From the NCBI RefSeq assembly GCF_949987515.2, contig NC_082688.1, positions 73,970,731 through 74,034,730 of the forward strand: a stretch of DNA of 64,000 nt, written 5' to 3'. The DNA comes from Delphinus delphis. Lineage: Eukaryota > Chordata > Mammalia > Artiodactyla > Delphinidae. Under the pieces are notes generated by a model. The model saw nothing but the letters and a program-made list of their open reading frames with translations. It was not told the DNA's origin and did not search any database. Below, piece by piece: positions 1 to 10,035 of this stretch. Every line of letters begins with the position of its first letter. Position 1 is the first letter of the stretch. The position numbers and the translations under genes are program-made.

Positions 1-552
1 GTAGGCATTTTAAAAGATGAATTTACTTTTATAAAAGTCTATAGATGTTGTAGACTTTTCATGGATTATGAAAATTTAGAACTTAATTTTAATTTGCAAA
101 AAAATCCTAAATTCTTGATTTATCCACTTTAAGAGGCTTTGTTTTCAGATAAAACAATTTTGGAAAAGAGTTAAGAAAAAGTTACAAAAGCATACATTCG
201 TTCACATATAGGTTGAGCCGTCCTCTGTAGGAGATAAAGTCATCTTACTTTCTCTGAGGTAAGTTTTTTTTTTAATAAAAATAAATGTAAATGTCTGTTT
301 CCTAATTCAATTTATGAAAATTTTGTAGATATTTTTGTTTTTTAGTTTGGAGAAGACTTCAAAGAACTTTAGTAGCCAGCATGTGAAGCAGTAGGATCAC
401 ATCCAGAAGTTAGAATCAGGACTTTGAACTTCTTCAAAGGAAAGAGGTTCTTACTGGGCTTTCACTTATTTTTTACAAAGTAGCTCCATTTGATAAGTTT
501 CTATTCAAGTTCAAATATTCAATAGTAGAATTATATGAGGAGATCTATTAAG
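1..552. other. Unique AT-rich sequence, no gene seen
   Basis: No coding frame, repeat family or RNA gene is recognisable. The only local structure is a 9-bp perfect inverted repeat (AAAAGTCTA at 33-41 and TAGACTTTT at 51-59), which is likely fortuitous in AT-rich DNA. Confidence 0.5.
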
Positions 553-781
553 CAGGGGTCCCCAACCCCCATAACAGTCCATGGTCTGTTAGGAACCAGG
601 CCACACAGCAGGAGGTGAGCGGTGCGGGGGGGGGGGGGGGGGGGGCGAGCGAAGCTTCATCTGCCGCTCCCCATTGCTCGCATTACTGCCTGAACCATCC
701 CAGCCCTCTCCCACCTCCAACGATGGAAAAACTGTCTTCCATGAAACGGGTCCCTGGGACCAAAAAGGTTGGGGACTGCTG
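553..781 (+). mobile_element. MER1-type hAT-Charlie DNA transposon (short copy)
   Basis: A non-autonomous hAT element. It starts CAGGGGTCCCCAACC and ends GGTTGGGGACTGCTG, which are imperfect terminal inverted repeats. The flanks are ctattaag (545-552) and ctataaag (782-789), an 8-bp target duplication with one mismatch, as expected for hAT. The interior (ggaaccaggccacacagcag, aagcttcatctgccgctccc) matches my memory of the MER1/Charlie3 consensus. The copy lacks the central palindromic part seen in the copy at 11418-12132. It carries a run of 20 G (626-645). A 70-codon frame across it is not a gene. Confidence 0.88.
626..645 (+). repeat. Poly(G) homopolymer, 20 nt
   Basis: Twenty consecutive G residues sit inside the MER1 copy where the related copies have a mixed G/C/A sequence such as gcgagcgag. 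It is a slippage-type expansion or an assembly or base-calling artefact. Confidence 0.9.
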
Positions 782-789
782 CTATAAAG

Positions 790-1829
790 GAATATGTTGG
801 AGCCTTTCTGAGAGAATTATTACTTAGGGTAACAAAGTATTACTACATGTATTATTATAATTAGTAGTAGTACAATTCTAATTTCATCCTAGTAATGCTA
901 TACTTTCAAATCATTGAGATTTAAATTTGAGAAAAAATAAAGTATCTCATATTCGAAGGCATTACAATAGAGTAGGGCCTAATTCAGTATGCCTTAAAAG
1001 GAGAAAACTTGGCAAAACATGACTAAAATAGAGACAAGAGAATTCACGAGGATCCGGCCAGGACACCAGAGGGGATTGTAGTAATAAAATTCAACAAGAG
1101 ACCCAGGTAAGACCCAAACTGAGAATACAGAGATTAAATCTAAAACAAGACAAACTAAATTTCATATGATCTTCTAGATCTAGGATCTGAGAAATCCCAT
1201 TTTCTCTGTATTTTGGAGAGCATGAGGACAAATGTTAAAAATATAATCTGCAGTTACATAATAGGATGTAGGACCGAAATTTTCAGGTAATTTAATATAT
1301 CAAAGAAATTGTCCAGAAAGGTCAGATGCCTAGGCTTGAGAGTAGCAACCTTAGGTATACTAGTTTTTAACCTGACTGTGAATGAATCTTTGTTTTCTGG
1401 ATGAGTAATTTACTGAGATAGTAGCAGACATGGCTTTGAAATATCACAAATTCAGGACTTAAAGGTAAAGAGGAAATGTGGACAACAATAAAGTTTAAAA
1501 TATAGAGATTTACTGAAGGCAAAGATTATGATTTTCTTAATAATGATGTAATTTATAATACAAATGCTAGTTTTCAAAATGTTTCTGATGATGTACTCTA
1601 TTACTAAAAAACTATTAGCACTGCAAAGTCTATGTTAAGATATACAGATGCATGTATACATGCATGTACACACACTGATTATGACTATGCATATACGTGC
1701 ATACATGTGTATATACACACATGTCTATTTCTGCATTAATATGTAGTTCATTTCAAGACATACTCCAAAGTAGAAATTCAGAAATGACAGAATATAAATA
1801 GAAATATTTTCCACTCAGATCTTAGTGAG
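790..1829. other. Unassigned AT-rich sequence
   Basis: No convincing gene or named repeat. A degenerate alternating purine/pyrimidine stretch (about 1648-1725, mixed CA/TA/TG steps) is the only low-complexity part. Confidence 0.4.
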
Positions 1830-1834
1830 TAGCT

Positions 1835-2170
1835 TTCTTTTAAAAATGTTTTTTATTGTGGTAAAAGTCACATAATATAAAGCACACTATTTAACCATAT
1901 TTAACTGTACAGTTCAGTGGCACTACATACATTCATACTGTGGTGCAACTCTCACCATCCATCTCCCGAATTTTTCACCTTCCTAAACTGAAACTCTGTC
2001 CCCTTTCAACACTAACTCCCCATTCCCCCTTCCCACCCTTCCCCCCCCGCCCCGCCCCTGGCCCCTGGCATCTACCGATGTACTTTCTGACTCTATGTAT
2101 TTGACTATTCTAGGTACCTCATATAAGTGGAATCAAACAGTATTTGTCTGCACCTAATATATATTGGAAT
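1835..2170 (-). mobile_element. Old L1 (L1M-type) 3' region, minus strand
   Basis: The + strand carries diagnostic reverse-complement L1M 3'UTR phrases: 'gtacagttcagtggcac', 'atactgtggtgcaac', 'ctggcatctacc', 'acctcatataagtggaatc'. The element is heavily diverged and has a C-rich stretch at about 2024-2066. It lies just upstream of the MER1 copy at 2208-2444. Strand and class are fairly safe; the subfamily is not resolved. Confidence 0.7.
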
Positions 2171-2207
2171 GCATTTTTAAGGTTAACTTAATATATGTCC
2201 TGCAAAC

Positions 2208-2444
2208 CAGAGGTCCCCAACCCCTGGGCCGTACACCGGTACCAGTCCGTAGCCTGTTAGGAACTGGGCCGCACAGCAGGAGGTGAGTGGAGGGTGAGGG
2301 AGGGAAGCTTCATCTGCCGCTCCCCATCGCTTGCTTTCTTGCGTTACTGCCTGCACCATACCCAACCCCACCCCCGCTCTGTGGAAAAACTGTCTTCCAC
2401 GAACAGGTCCCTGGCCCTGGTGCTGAAAAGGTTGGGGACCGCTT
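2208..2444 (+). mobile_element. MER1-type hAT-Charlie DNA transposon (short copy)
   Basis: Second short MER1 copy, same orientation as the one at 553-781. It begins CAGAGGTCCCCAACC and ends GGTTGGGGACCGCTT. A perfect 8-bp target duplication flanks it: ctgcaaac at 2200-2207 and at 2445-2452. The interior shares 'ttaggaactgggccgcacag' and 'aagcttcatctgccgctccc' with the first copy. Several overlapping frames of 60-118 codons here are artefacts of the GC-rich element. Confidence 0.92.
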
Positions 2445-2452
2445 CTGCAAAC

Positions 2453-4250
2453 AGATTATATCTTCTTTTTTTTCACCCTCTGTGCTATACAGTAGCTTTT
2501 TACATACTGTGTGATATATACATTCCACTTCAGAGGTCAGAAATAAATGTAACTTATGAGCATACTTTTAAAATACTGAGTGGAGGTATGCGCAGCCCAA
2601 ATATATGGGGAAGGATAAATTTGCTTCCAACACGTGTCTTCTTGATTTAGTAAACTGAGGTCACATAGCAGCATACTGTAACAGACCAAAGTAAAGCTGC
2701 TTATTTTGATTGAACACCCAACAAAGAAAATATTCCATCAACTCCCATTTGTGGCACTTGAAAATATGGTATTTAATTTCCTTTATTAAAGAATTATAAT
2801 TTTATTTGAAATATGATATAGATCATTATAAAAGACTAAGCTATATATGGGAGTACAACAAAGAAATTAAAAATTAATCTCCAAATTACACTACCCAGAA
2901 AAAAATTATTAATGTCTGACAACATGTTTCTGAGCATTAATGGAGGTAGAAAGATGGATGATGCCATAGATCATCTGTGGCATGAATGGGAGGGCAATGG
3001 GAGTGCTCCATTCTGTATGCAGTCAATAAGGAAGTACACTGATTGTAGAGAACTTGGGAACATTAATAAAATCAGCTAAAGTCTGCTTTTTATTATCACC
3101 CTATGCCAGCAATTCTACACAATAACTGTGATTAAAATACTCCTCCCATCAGAGTAGATCCCTCCCAATGACACTCCACCTTGGAACACTAATGGAATAG
3201 CTAGCTAGCTGATAAACATATTCATAAAATGGAATTTTATAATAAAATTAACTTATTTTACTTTATTTTAACTTAGAAAAAAATAAATTCACACAGAATT
3301 GAAGAAAGAGCTGAGAATCAGGGAAACATAGCTTTACTACATCAGATATTACCATCCAAAATATACTTCTAACATTAAGAAAGGTTATATTAAGTGCTAA
3401 GATCATTATTTTAATGATAAGTTCAGCTTTAGATCATAGTTATTGATTCTCTCCTCTGAAAGTTGAGAAAATTCTTCCAAACTGTCTTCCTCTATATTAT
3501 TATTTATATATTGTCAAGATTTATTACAATTATACCCCGTTCTATAACTGTAATCTTCAGTTATTTTGTTCTTTGTCCTCTGTTTAAATGAATCCATGCT
3601 TATTTCCAGTCCTAGTAGTATGATTATTCTATCCCTCAATTCTTTCTTTCCTTTAATTGGCTGGATTTCATAATCTTGTCCTCTACTGTCCTCACACAAA
3701 AATGAGATCTAGGGCACCCTGTCCCCTAGTTTTGCATGCTTGAAAATCTTTATCTGCTATACACATTAACATACATAATTTTCAAGTGTAATTTTCATAG
3801 ATTCTGTTTCACATTTTAAGTTCATTAACTTCATCAGAGTATTTCTTAGACACAGAAAACCCATTTAATTTGTGTCATCAAAGATTTATTTCAATAAGTT
3901 AATCTTTATTATATCATTATAAGTATTAATACTATGTTTGATCAAATTGTTAACATATTCTGCACTCTTCTTCAGGAACTGCAGTTATTATATCTATTTT
4001 ATGCGTTTATTTCATATCTTCTGTCTAAAGGGATTTTGAGGGTATCTTCGGTCTTTCTCATTTTATTTCATATGATCTCCTCTAGCTGCCTACCATATCC
4101 CAGACTGTGCTTCTCATGTTTATCGGTTTTGTCACTGTGCTGATGTGGCTTTCACCTATACATTGGATTAAGTTTACTCCATCATTTTTTATTTCTTTCT
4201 GGAGTCCTATAGTCTGTTCTTTAAACACTCACACATATTCCTTGTGTGGG
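2453..4250. other. Unassigned sequence, no gene seen
   Basis: AT-rich sequence without a recognisable exon, RNA gene or named repeat. Short frames (61-74 codons) are T-rich translations ending in the GT microsatellite and show no protein-like features. Confidence 0.4.

Positions 4251-4253
<3 letters not shown>

Positions 4254-4286
<33 letters not shown>
4254..4286 (+). repeat. (GT)n microsatellite
   Basis: About 16 uninterrupted GT units. Likely polymorphic and potentially Z-DNA forming. Confidence 0.95.
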
Positions 4287-4287
<1 letters not shown>

Positions 4288-4705
4288 GCCCTAGGTGTTA
4301 CTCTCCCCATCATTTTCAAGATTTGGGGTGACACTATGGCTCAGGTCACAGTGAACTGAGAACTGACAGCAGTTCCTGTTTGCTACCCTTCTTCACTCAA
4401 CTTTCTTTGACTTCCTAGATGACAGAGAGCATTTCAGCATGATTTTTCCTTCAGTTTCACTTCCTCTGCATCCTGGGGTTTCCATTTAGTTCATGATCCA
4501 CCTAATTAACATAACAAGTGATGTTTTCTTCAATATTTTAAACTTATCCCTTTTTTTTTTTTTTTACTACCTCTTTTTCTTTTTTAATATATCCTGACCA
4601 AGATTCAGAGTCCTCCCTCATTTCTGTTTATATTTATTGGTGTTTGTTTTATAGATTTTGATTTGGGATATGGTCATTTATTTACCCCTATCAAATCTTT
4701 TTCTC

Positions 4706-4706
<1 letters not shown>

Positions 4707-4753
<47 letters not shown>
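4707..4753 (+). repeat. (TG)n microsatellite
   Basis: About 23 uninterrupted TG units, the longest dinucleotide array in the window. Confidence 0.96.
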
Positions 4754-4756
<3 letters not shown>

Positions 4757-5560
4757 GTTTTAGGGTGAGAGAAAAACAAAACTGTTTTAATCCACTATTA
4801 TAATCCACTTGTATAACACATTTAATCTACTAGTATAGATTAGAAATGCATAATTGATTTTTTAAAAATAATAATAAAGTATAACTTTCTGATGCAAACA
4901 AAATGAATTTTTAAAATTATATATTAACTATCTAGCATTATAACTCAAGTCAACAAATACAGAACGTTACAATCTGAAAGACTAAATTGTCTAGCATTGC
5001 ACTCTGCAGTTAAAATACATGAGCCATATATATAATTTTTCTCCTAGCCATATGAAAAGTAAAAAGAAACTGGCAAATTGGTTTTTGTATTTTATTTAAT
5101 CTATTGCATGTGAAACATTATAGACTCAATATGTAATGAATATTAAAATCATTAATAAATACTTTACATTCTTTTTTGTTATTAAAACTTTAAAATCTAG
5201 CATTATTTTACACTTACAACACATTTTAATTTGAATTAGCTGTATTCCAAGTTCTCAAAAATTCACATGCACTTTGTGGATACTGTACTGGATGGACAGT
5301 GCCAGTCTAGCACACAACACAGTAGACACTCCAAAATTATAGCTAATAGTATCGTCGTTATGATTATTGGCATACATTAGTATTTAAGGTGAAATTGGAA
5401 TCTTTAATCCATATCATAGAGTCAGACACAGAGGCTTAGATTAAAATGTTAGGTTACTGTTCCTCAGAGTATTCTCTTTTCATCTATAAATGAAAGTAAT
5501 CCAGGGAAGTGTCAAGAGTTCCACATGTCCAGTGGAAAAAAAAACACACAAGCACACACA
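4754..5560. other. Unassigned AT-rich sequence
   Basis: No gene or named repeat recognised. A short impure A-rich/CA tract lies at 5535-5569, directly beside the family-A LTR. Confidence 0.4.
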
Positions 5561-5561
5561 C

Positions 5562-5997
5562 ACACAGTGCGAAAGCTGTGAGTTTCAGTTTTATTTGGGG
5601 ATTTATTGAGAACTATAGCCTGGAGAAAGCCTCTCAGTAGATCTGAGGAACTGCTCTGAAGAGGTAAGGGGGGGAGGAGGGCGGTCAGGTCAGTAAATAC
5701 GTTATTTTGGCAAAGGAGGTACATGCAACATAGCCCTTATCTTGGTAGCAGGTTGCTGCTCCCCACAAGGAACAGATATCTTAGTTAGTGGTTTTAGTGC
5801 TTTTCTAACTATAGAAAGATGCAAGAATTTGGGCTTATAAAAATTTTTCTCCTGAAAATATCTAACTATCTGAAGGCCTGTTCTGCCAGTTTTCCCATTC
5901 CTGATCTCCATCTTGAACTCCTTTCAAGGTATGTTAAATGTCAGTGACTGCAGTGGCCAGTGACTTAATTCTTGTAGAACCAGACGGCAAATGACAT
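5562..5997 (-). mobile_element. Solo retroviral LTR, family A, minus strand (degraded)
   Basis: Read on the minus strand, this segment parallels the LTR at 6134-6591. Shared blocks in the same order include a run resembling 'agttagatattttcagg', 'agttagaaaagcactaaa', 'cctcttcagagcagt', 'cctcagatctactgagagg', and a polyadenylation-signal region 'ccaaataaaactgaaac'. The U3/TATA part is more eroded than in the partner. The outer ends are approximate; on the minus strand it begins near TGTCATTTGCCG. No retroviral gene is present. ERV1-like assignment is by similarity to its partner. Confidence 0.72.
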
Positions 5998-6443
5998 ATT
6001 TTTAGTTGTCACATGAGATTGTATAGGTAAAATTGTCTATCATACTTTCTAATGATATTAAATGCAGAACAAATCAGGATAGAAATTATGTCAACCCTGA
6101 GATTTTTGGTTCCACTAAAAAAATATTTACCAGTGTGGACAAAAAAGTGCTGCCTGCCATTTTAGTAAAGAAAAGATACTGAGGCCATCAAGCCATCAGC
6201 CTGGGCAGCTGACCCCAAAGGTGCACCCTGAGGGGATTCAGGAAGGAATAAAACAGGATACTGGCCCTAGATAGTTAAGGTGCATATCACAGGAATAATT
6301 TCAATAAGATCAGACTCTTGCACCTTCCCATACATAGAAAAGCACTAAATTCATTAACTTGAGATGTCCGGTTTTCTTTAACAGTAATGTTTCGATGTTC
6401 TGACTACCTAGGTGTTTTTTTGTTTTTTGTTTTGAAAAAAACT

Positions 6444-6454
6444 CCTATATATCC
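6444..6454 (+). promoter_or_regulatory. TATA-like box of the family-A LTR
   Basis: cctatatatcc lies about 90 bp upstream of the LTR polyadenylation signal, the usual U3/R arrangement. Whether it is still active cannot be told from sequence. Confidence 0.55.
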
Positions 6455-6540
6455 TGGCTCCTCCCTCACCTCTTCAGAACAGTCCCTCAGAGCTGTCTGA
6501 GAGGCTGCCTCCCGGACATAAGTCCTCAGTAAGTCCGCCG

Positions 6541-6546
6541 AATAAA
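6541..6546 (+). terminator. LTR polyadenylation signal AATAAA
   Basis: Canonical hexamer near the 3' end of the solo LTR, followed within about 25 bp by a GT-rich/T-rich element. Confidence 0.65.
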
Positions 6547-6761
6547 ACATAATTCTCAATTTTTAGGTTGTGTGTTTTTTTTCAGTTGACACCAGAATTC
6601 ACAGATTTTGTTTACTGGTAAAACTTAACATTCGATTTATTAAAACTATACCTTTAGATCCCACTCCCACTTCTGCCTCTGTGCTCACTCAGCCAACATT
6701 GTCCCTGGATTCCTCTCCTCTCACCATCTACATCATGAGGAGGGGGCCAAGATGAACTCAG

Positions 6762-7165
6762 AGGGGGATATGCACAAATGCAAAAATATTCACAAGAGTG
6801 CTGTGATGGGTCCTTTTAACTGAGAGGTCATCAGCACTTGTTAATTGGTGCTTGTGGAAATTAGGTTCCTACCTTCCCAGAGAGAAAGGGAGACAGGAGT
6901 CCTAGGCATCCTGACCGTTACATTTCAAAGGGATGGTTCCCAGTCTCTTGAAAAAGACATTCCTAGGTTGTAGAATATTTACATCTTAAACGGGCAGAGA
7001 AAGAATTTACAATTTCAAGATTTCTAAAGAAAAGCTCTAAGAAATGGGAGATCAGGGGCTATGATCAGGAAGAAGTCTGTCTAAATCTTACTCAAGCTGA
7101 GGGGAATGCCAAGGCCACCTTGGTCAGTACTCAAAGGGCTAAGTTCATTGTAAAACAGACATATT
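6762..7165 (-). mobile_element. Retroviral LTR, family B, minus strand, 3'-truncated
   Basis: On the minus strand it matches the LTRs at about 8600-9150 (+) and 43085-43618 (-). Shared blocks: 'tgaccaaggtggcctt', 'attcccctcagcttga', 'gacagacttcttcctga', 'ttgtaaattctttctctg', 'aggaatgtctttttcaag', 'ccatccctttgaaatgta', 'caccaattaacaagtgctga'. It lacks the R/U5 end with the gaataaagtct signal that the other two keep. The structure recalls ERVL-type LTRs such as LTR33, but the family name is not verified. Confidence 0.75.
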
Positions 7166-7444
7166 CCCTTGCAGATGGGGTAGAAAAATGAGAGTCAGAT
7201 GTATCTTTACAGTCAAGAGTGTCTAAAGTGACTGTTCATGAATGAGAGAAAAGGAAGAGCTATGAGAAACAGCAAGAGAGAGCCACACTGGTCAGAGAAA
7301 GGGAGGCAGATTAGGTTGGCAACTGACATGACAGTAGACTGTAGATTACCTAAAAATCTTATCAGTGATGATGAACTCCAATAACCAGAGCCAGATAAGA
7401 CATAAATGAGTGTAGCTAGCCAGCTGTGATACACTAGGGACTTT

Positions 7445-7595
7445 TGGGGGCTGTGGTAAATTTCAGAGTATTTGCCCAGACTTGTTACAAATGCAGAGTC
7501 TCAGGTCCCACCCAGAGCAACTGAATCAGGAGCTGCATTTTAACAAGATCTCAAAAGGATATATGGACACATTAAAGTTTGAGAAGCACCGCTTA
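7445..7595 (-). mobile_element. MER5A-like hAT-Charlie MITE, minus strand
   Basis: The + strand phrases 'aatgcagagtctcaggtccc', 'caactgaatcaggagctg', 'ttttaacaagatctc' and the terminal 'taaagtttgagaagcac' match the reverse complement of MER5A-type elements. Only one clear terminus (right) is seen, and the target duplication is not discernible. Confidence 0.7.
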
Positions 7596-8595
7596 AATCA
7601 CACCTCCCCAGATATCTTTGCTTTTCTGACCAGTTCCTTGCATTGGTTTTGATCATTTCCAATACTTCACCTACATAGCAGCTCTTCAAGGGGAGGGATT
7701 TTTTTTTTTTTTTTTTTTTTTTGCTAATGCTTTAAGTATTTGCTTTGACAACAGATTTTCGGAGTGAACGAAAGTGTTGCCCTATGTCTGACCTATGTAA
7801 AGTTATTCTTGTAGGTTGGCCCTCATGTTGCTCAGGATTAATCGCATGTATTTACTTATGAAGGTGAGAATTTCAAATATAACTCTGAACCACATTCTGG
7901 AATACATTTTGGTATGCAGGAAGAAAAGATGAACACATAACCATTACATATTCTTTAAAACAAAGGGAGGAAACGGCAATAGAAAATATAATGTAATTTT
8001 ATCGCTGAGAATTTTAAAACAAGCATCATGGAATGTAAAGTTATGGTCCTCAAAGGAATCATAACTTGGCTGTAAGGCAAATATATATTAAGGCATAAAT
8101 ATAAGGGTCTATATAATAATAGAAAATACTACAACCAGATGTGCCAAGAGACTAAATTATAACTGACATGGGAACCATAGATTTGGAATTTCTTACTGCT
8201 TAGAATTTAAAGTTTTCTGAAACACTGAAGTAATACCAAGGCATCCAGGTACCACAGGGTGGGTATGATAAAAAATATGAGGAGGTCATATCAGCAACAA
8301 ACAGTTAATGGTATTTATTTATATCATCTAGACAATTTAATTAAAAGAATAATCAATTACAAACTTATTCAAATAAGGGTGCCTGTAGGTTTTATATAAT
8401 GCATAAAAAGTCAATCACTATAACTATACATGGAATTATAGGGAGTCTAAGTACACACAGCATATAAACTCATTAATTTTGACTCATTAACTTGGAATTT
8501 ATGTTAAGTGGATGAGGACTCACAGGCTCTTCGGTTGTTGGCAGTGGAAGAATTCTCAGAGAACATCAAGGCTGAATGTTTGTCCACTGTACTGT
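7596..8595. other. Unassigned sequence with orphan poly(T)
   Basis: No gene or named repeat recognised. A 20+ nt poly(T) run (about 7699-7721) has no recognisable SINE or L1 body attached. Confidence 0.4.
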
Positions 8596-8599
8596 GGTG

Positions 8600-9148
8600 T
8601 GTGTGTGGTGCGTATATGTGTGTGTTGACCAAGACAGCCTTAAGATTCCCCTCAACTTGACTCAGCTTTAGACAGCTTTCTCCCTGACTAAAGGCCCCTA
8701 ATTTCCTATATCTTAGAGCTTTTTCTTTAGAAAACTTGCAATTGTAAATTCTTTCTTTGTCCCTTAGAGATGTATATCTTCTACAACGTGGGGATGTTTT
8801 ACTCAAGAAACTGCAAGCCATCCCTTTGAAACAGAATCTTGAAGATAAGGGCCCTCTCATAGTCTCTGTGGGAGGGGAGGAACCCAATATCAGTAAACTG
8901 CAATGAGCACCAATTAGCAAATACTGATGGCCAAATCACATGGACCAACCTCCTCACTAATGGCTAATGTGCCCCAGTACTTTGCAACTAGCTTGCCCCA
9001 CTGATTAAAAATTCTCCCACCTTTTTTTTTTTTCAGGTGAGTAGAGTTCAATCTCTCTTCCCTATTGCAATAGTCTTGACTGCTATTGAAACAGTTATGA
9101 ATAAAGTCTTCCTTGTCTATTGAATTCCATTTGACATAATTTTTCTGA

Positions 9149-9150
<2 letters not shown>
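8600..9150 (+). mobile_element. Retroviral LTR, family B, plus strand
   Basis: It shares ordered blocks with the minus-strand copies at 6762-7165 and 43085-43618: 'tgaccaagacagcctta', 'attcccctcaacttga', 'ttagagctttttcttta', 'caattgtaaattctttc', 'aagaaactgcaagccatcc', 'caccaattagcaaatactga', then 'ttgcaatagtcttgac' and the polyadenylation region 'gaataaagtcttccttg'. The left edge is blurred by a GT-rich tract. A 138-codon minus-strand frame (8504-8920) crosses it; it has no recognisable domain and is judged a chance frame. No internal retroviral genes. Confidence 0.75.

Positions 9151-9190
<40 letters not shown>
9151..9190 (+). repeat. (GT)20 microsatellite
   Basis: Forty bases of uninterrupted GT immediately after the 3' end of the family-B LTR. 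Confidence 0.96.
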
Positions 9191-9194
<4 letters not shown>

Positions 9195-9879
9195 GGCCTC
9201 CCAGGGGACCTTAGGGTCAAGGCTTCCCCATCTACACCTCCCTCAAAGCAGTCTGCTTTAATCTGTTTTATATGTTGATTTTTTCCTAAAACTGCATTAA
9301 ACAAAAGTCAACATAGTTTTAGAAACACTTACTTTAAGAAAATTATTTCATTTTTCAGGTGAGATAATAGAAGTCTCAAGAAGGGATAAGATTCACCAGG
9401 AAGCCCAAGGCTGCACTGTGAGGAACAAGCAGCTCTAGAGCGTTGGGATGCTGCTCCAGTGTTCTCTAGATGTTACCTTTGTATCATCAAAGAAGACAAC
9501 GTGAACTAGGTAATGTAAGAGAAACATGAAGGGATGGTTAACCTACTCTAAAGGACAAATGATCTTCAAGTGCCTTAGGAACATTTATTTGCATGCAACC
9601 AATTCATATGCAAATTAGGAATAATCTTTATTCAGGCCCTTTGTTTGAGAACATTTATTAGCCATTAGTCGTGTTATTTTATTTACTTAAACACATATTT
9701 TCCTAAATGCTGCATAACTATGTAGAGGATTATAAACCTAACATTGAAAAATGTACAACAAATACATAAATAGAAGCCAGGAGCACTACAGATAGTGACT
9801 TTATCCAGTTAACTTATACCAACATGAATAATTCTTTAGTATTTTCAGTCAGATGGTGACTTAGGGCATATGATCACAG
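9191..9879. other. Unassigned sequence
   Basis: No gene recognised. It contains an octamer-like ATGCAAAT (9608-9615) within a well-formed unique stretch; a functional role is unproven. Confidence 0.4.
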
Positions 9880-10035
9880 TTATGAATCTGGCTGAGATGC
9901 TTAGCTTTGTAAAGTCTCACCTCCTCATTTTTAAAATCATAGGTAATAATCCCTAACTTTGCACCACTTTAATGAGGATAAAGAAAATATATTTCGAGAG
10001 CTTAGACAGTACTAAACCCCTAGCGGTGTTAATAT
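9880..10035 (+). mobile_element. MIR SINE fragment
   Basis: MIR core/3' half: 'tcacctcctcatttttaaaatcataggtaataat' region followed by 'taatgaggataaag' and 'agcttagacagtacta', in the consensus order. Diverged by many substitutions, as expected for this ancient tRNA-derived family. Confidence 0.7.

Larger units (their letters stand above)
6134..6591 (+). mobile_element. Solo retroviral LTR, family A, ERV1-like
   Basis: A 458-bp element with TG...CA ends (tgtggacaaa to cagttgaca), flanked by a 4-bp direct repeat ccag at 6130-6133 and 6592-6595. Four-base target duplications are usual for gammaretrovirus-like (ERV1) integrations. It has a TATA-like box (cctatatatcc, 6444-6454) and a polyadenylation signal (aataaa, 6541), followed by a GT/T-rich stretch typical of the R/U5 boundary. 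There is no internal region, so this is a solo LTR from recombination between two LTRs. It sits head to head with a same-family LTR on the minus strand. Confidence 0.85.

Noticed and set aside
4254..4286. GT array considered as a CRISPR-like or regulatory repeat
   Set aside because: It is a plain dinucleotide microsatellite without spacers.
8504..8920. 138-codon minus-strand open frame, the longest non-L1 frame on the left side
   Set aside because: It lies across a family-B LTR and its flank, has no recognisable domain, and runs antisense to the LTR.
5562..9150. Possible complete provirus bounded by LTRs
   Set aside because: The LTRs of each family are in opposite orientations and nothing between them resembles gag, pol or env; they are separate solo LTRs.
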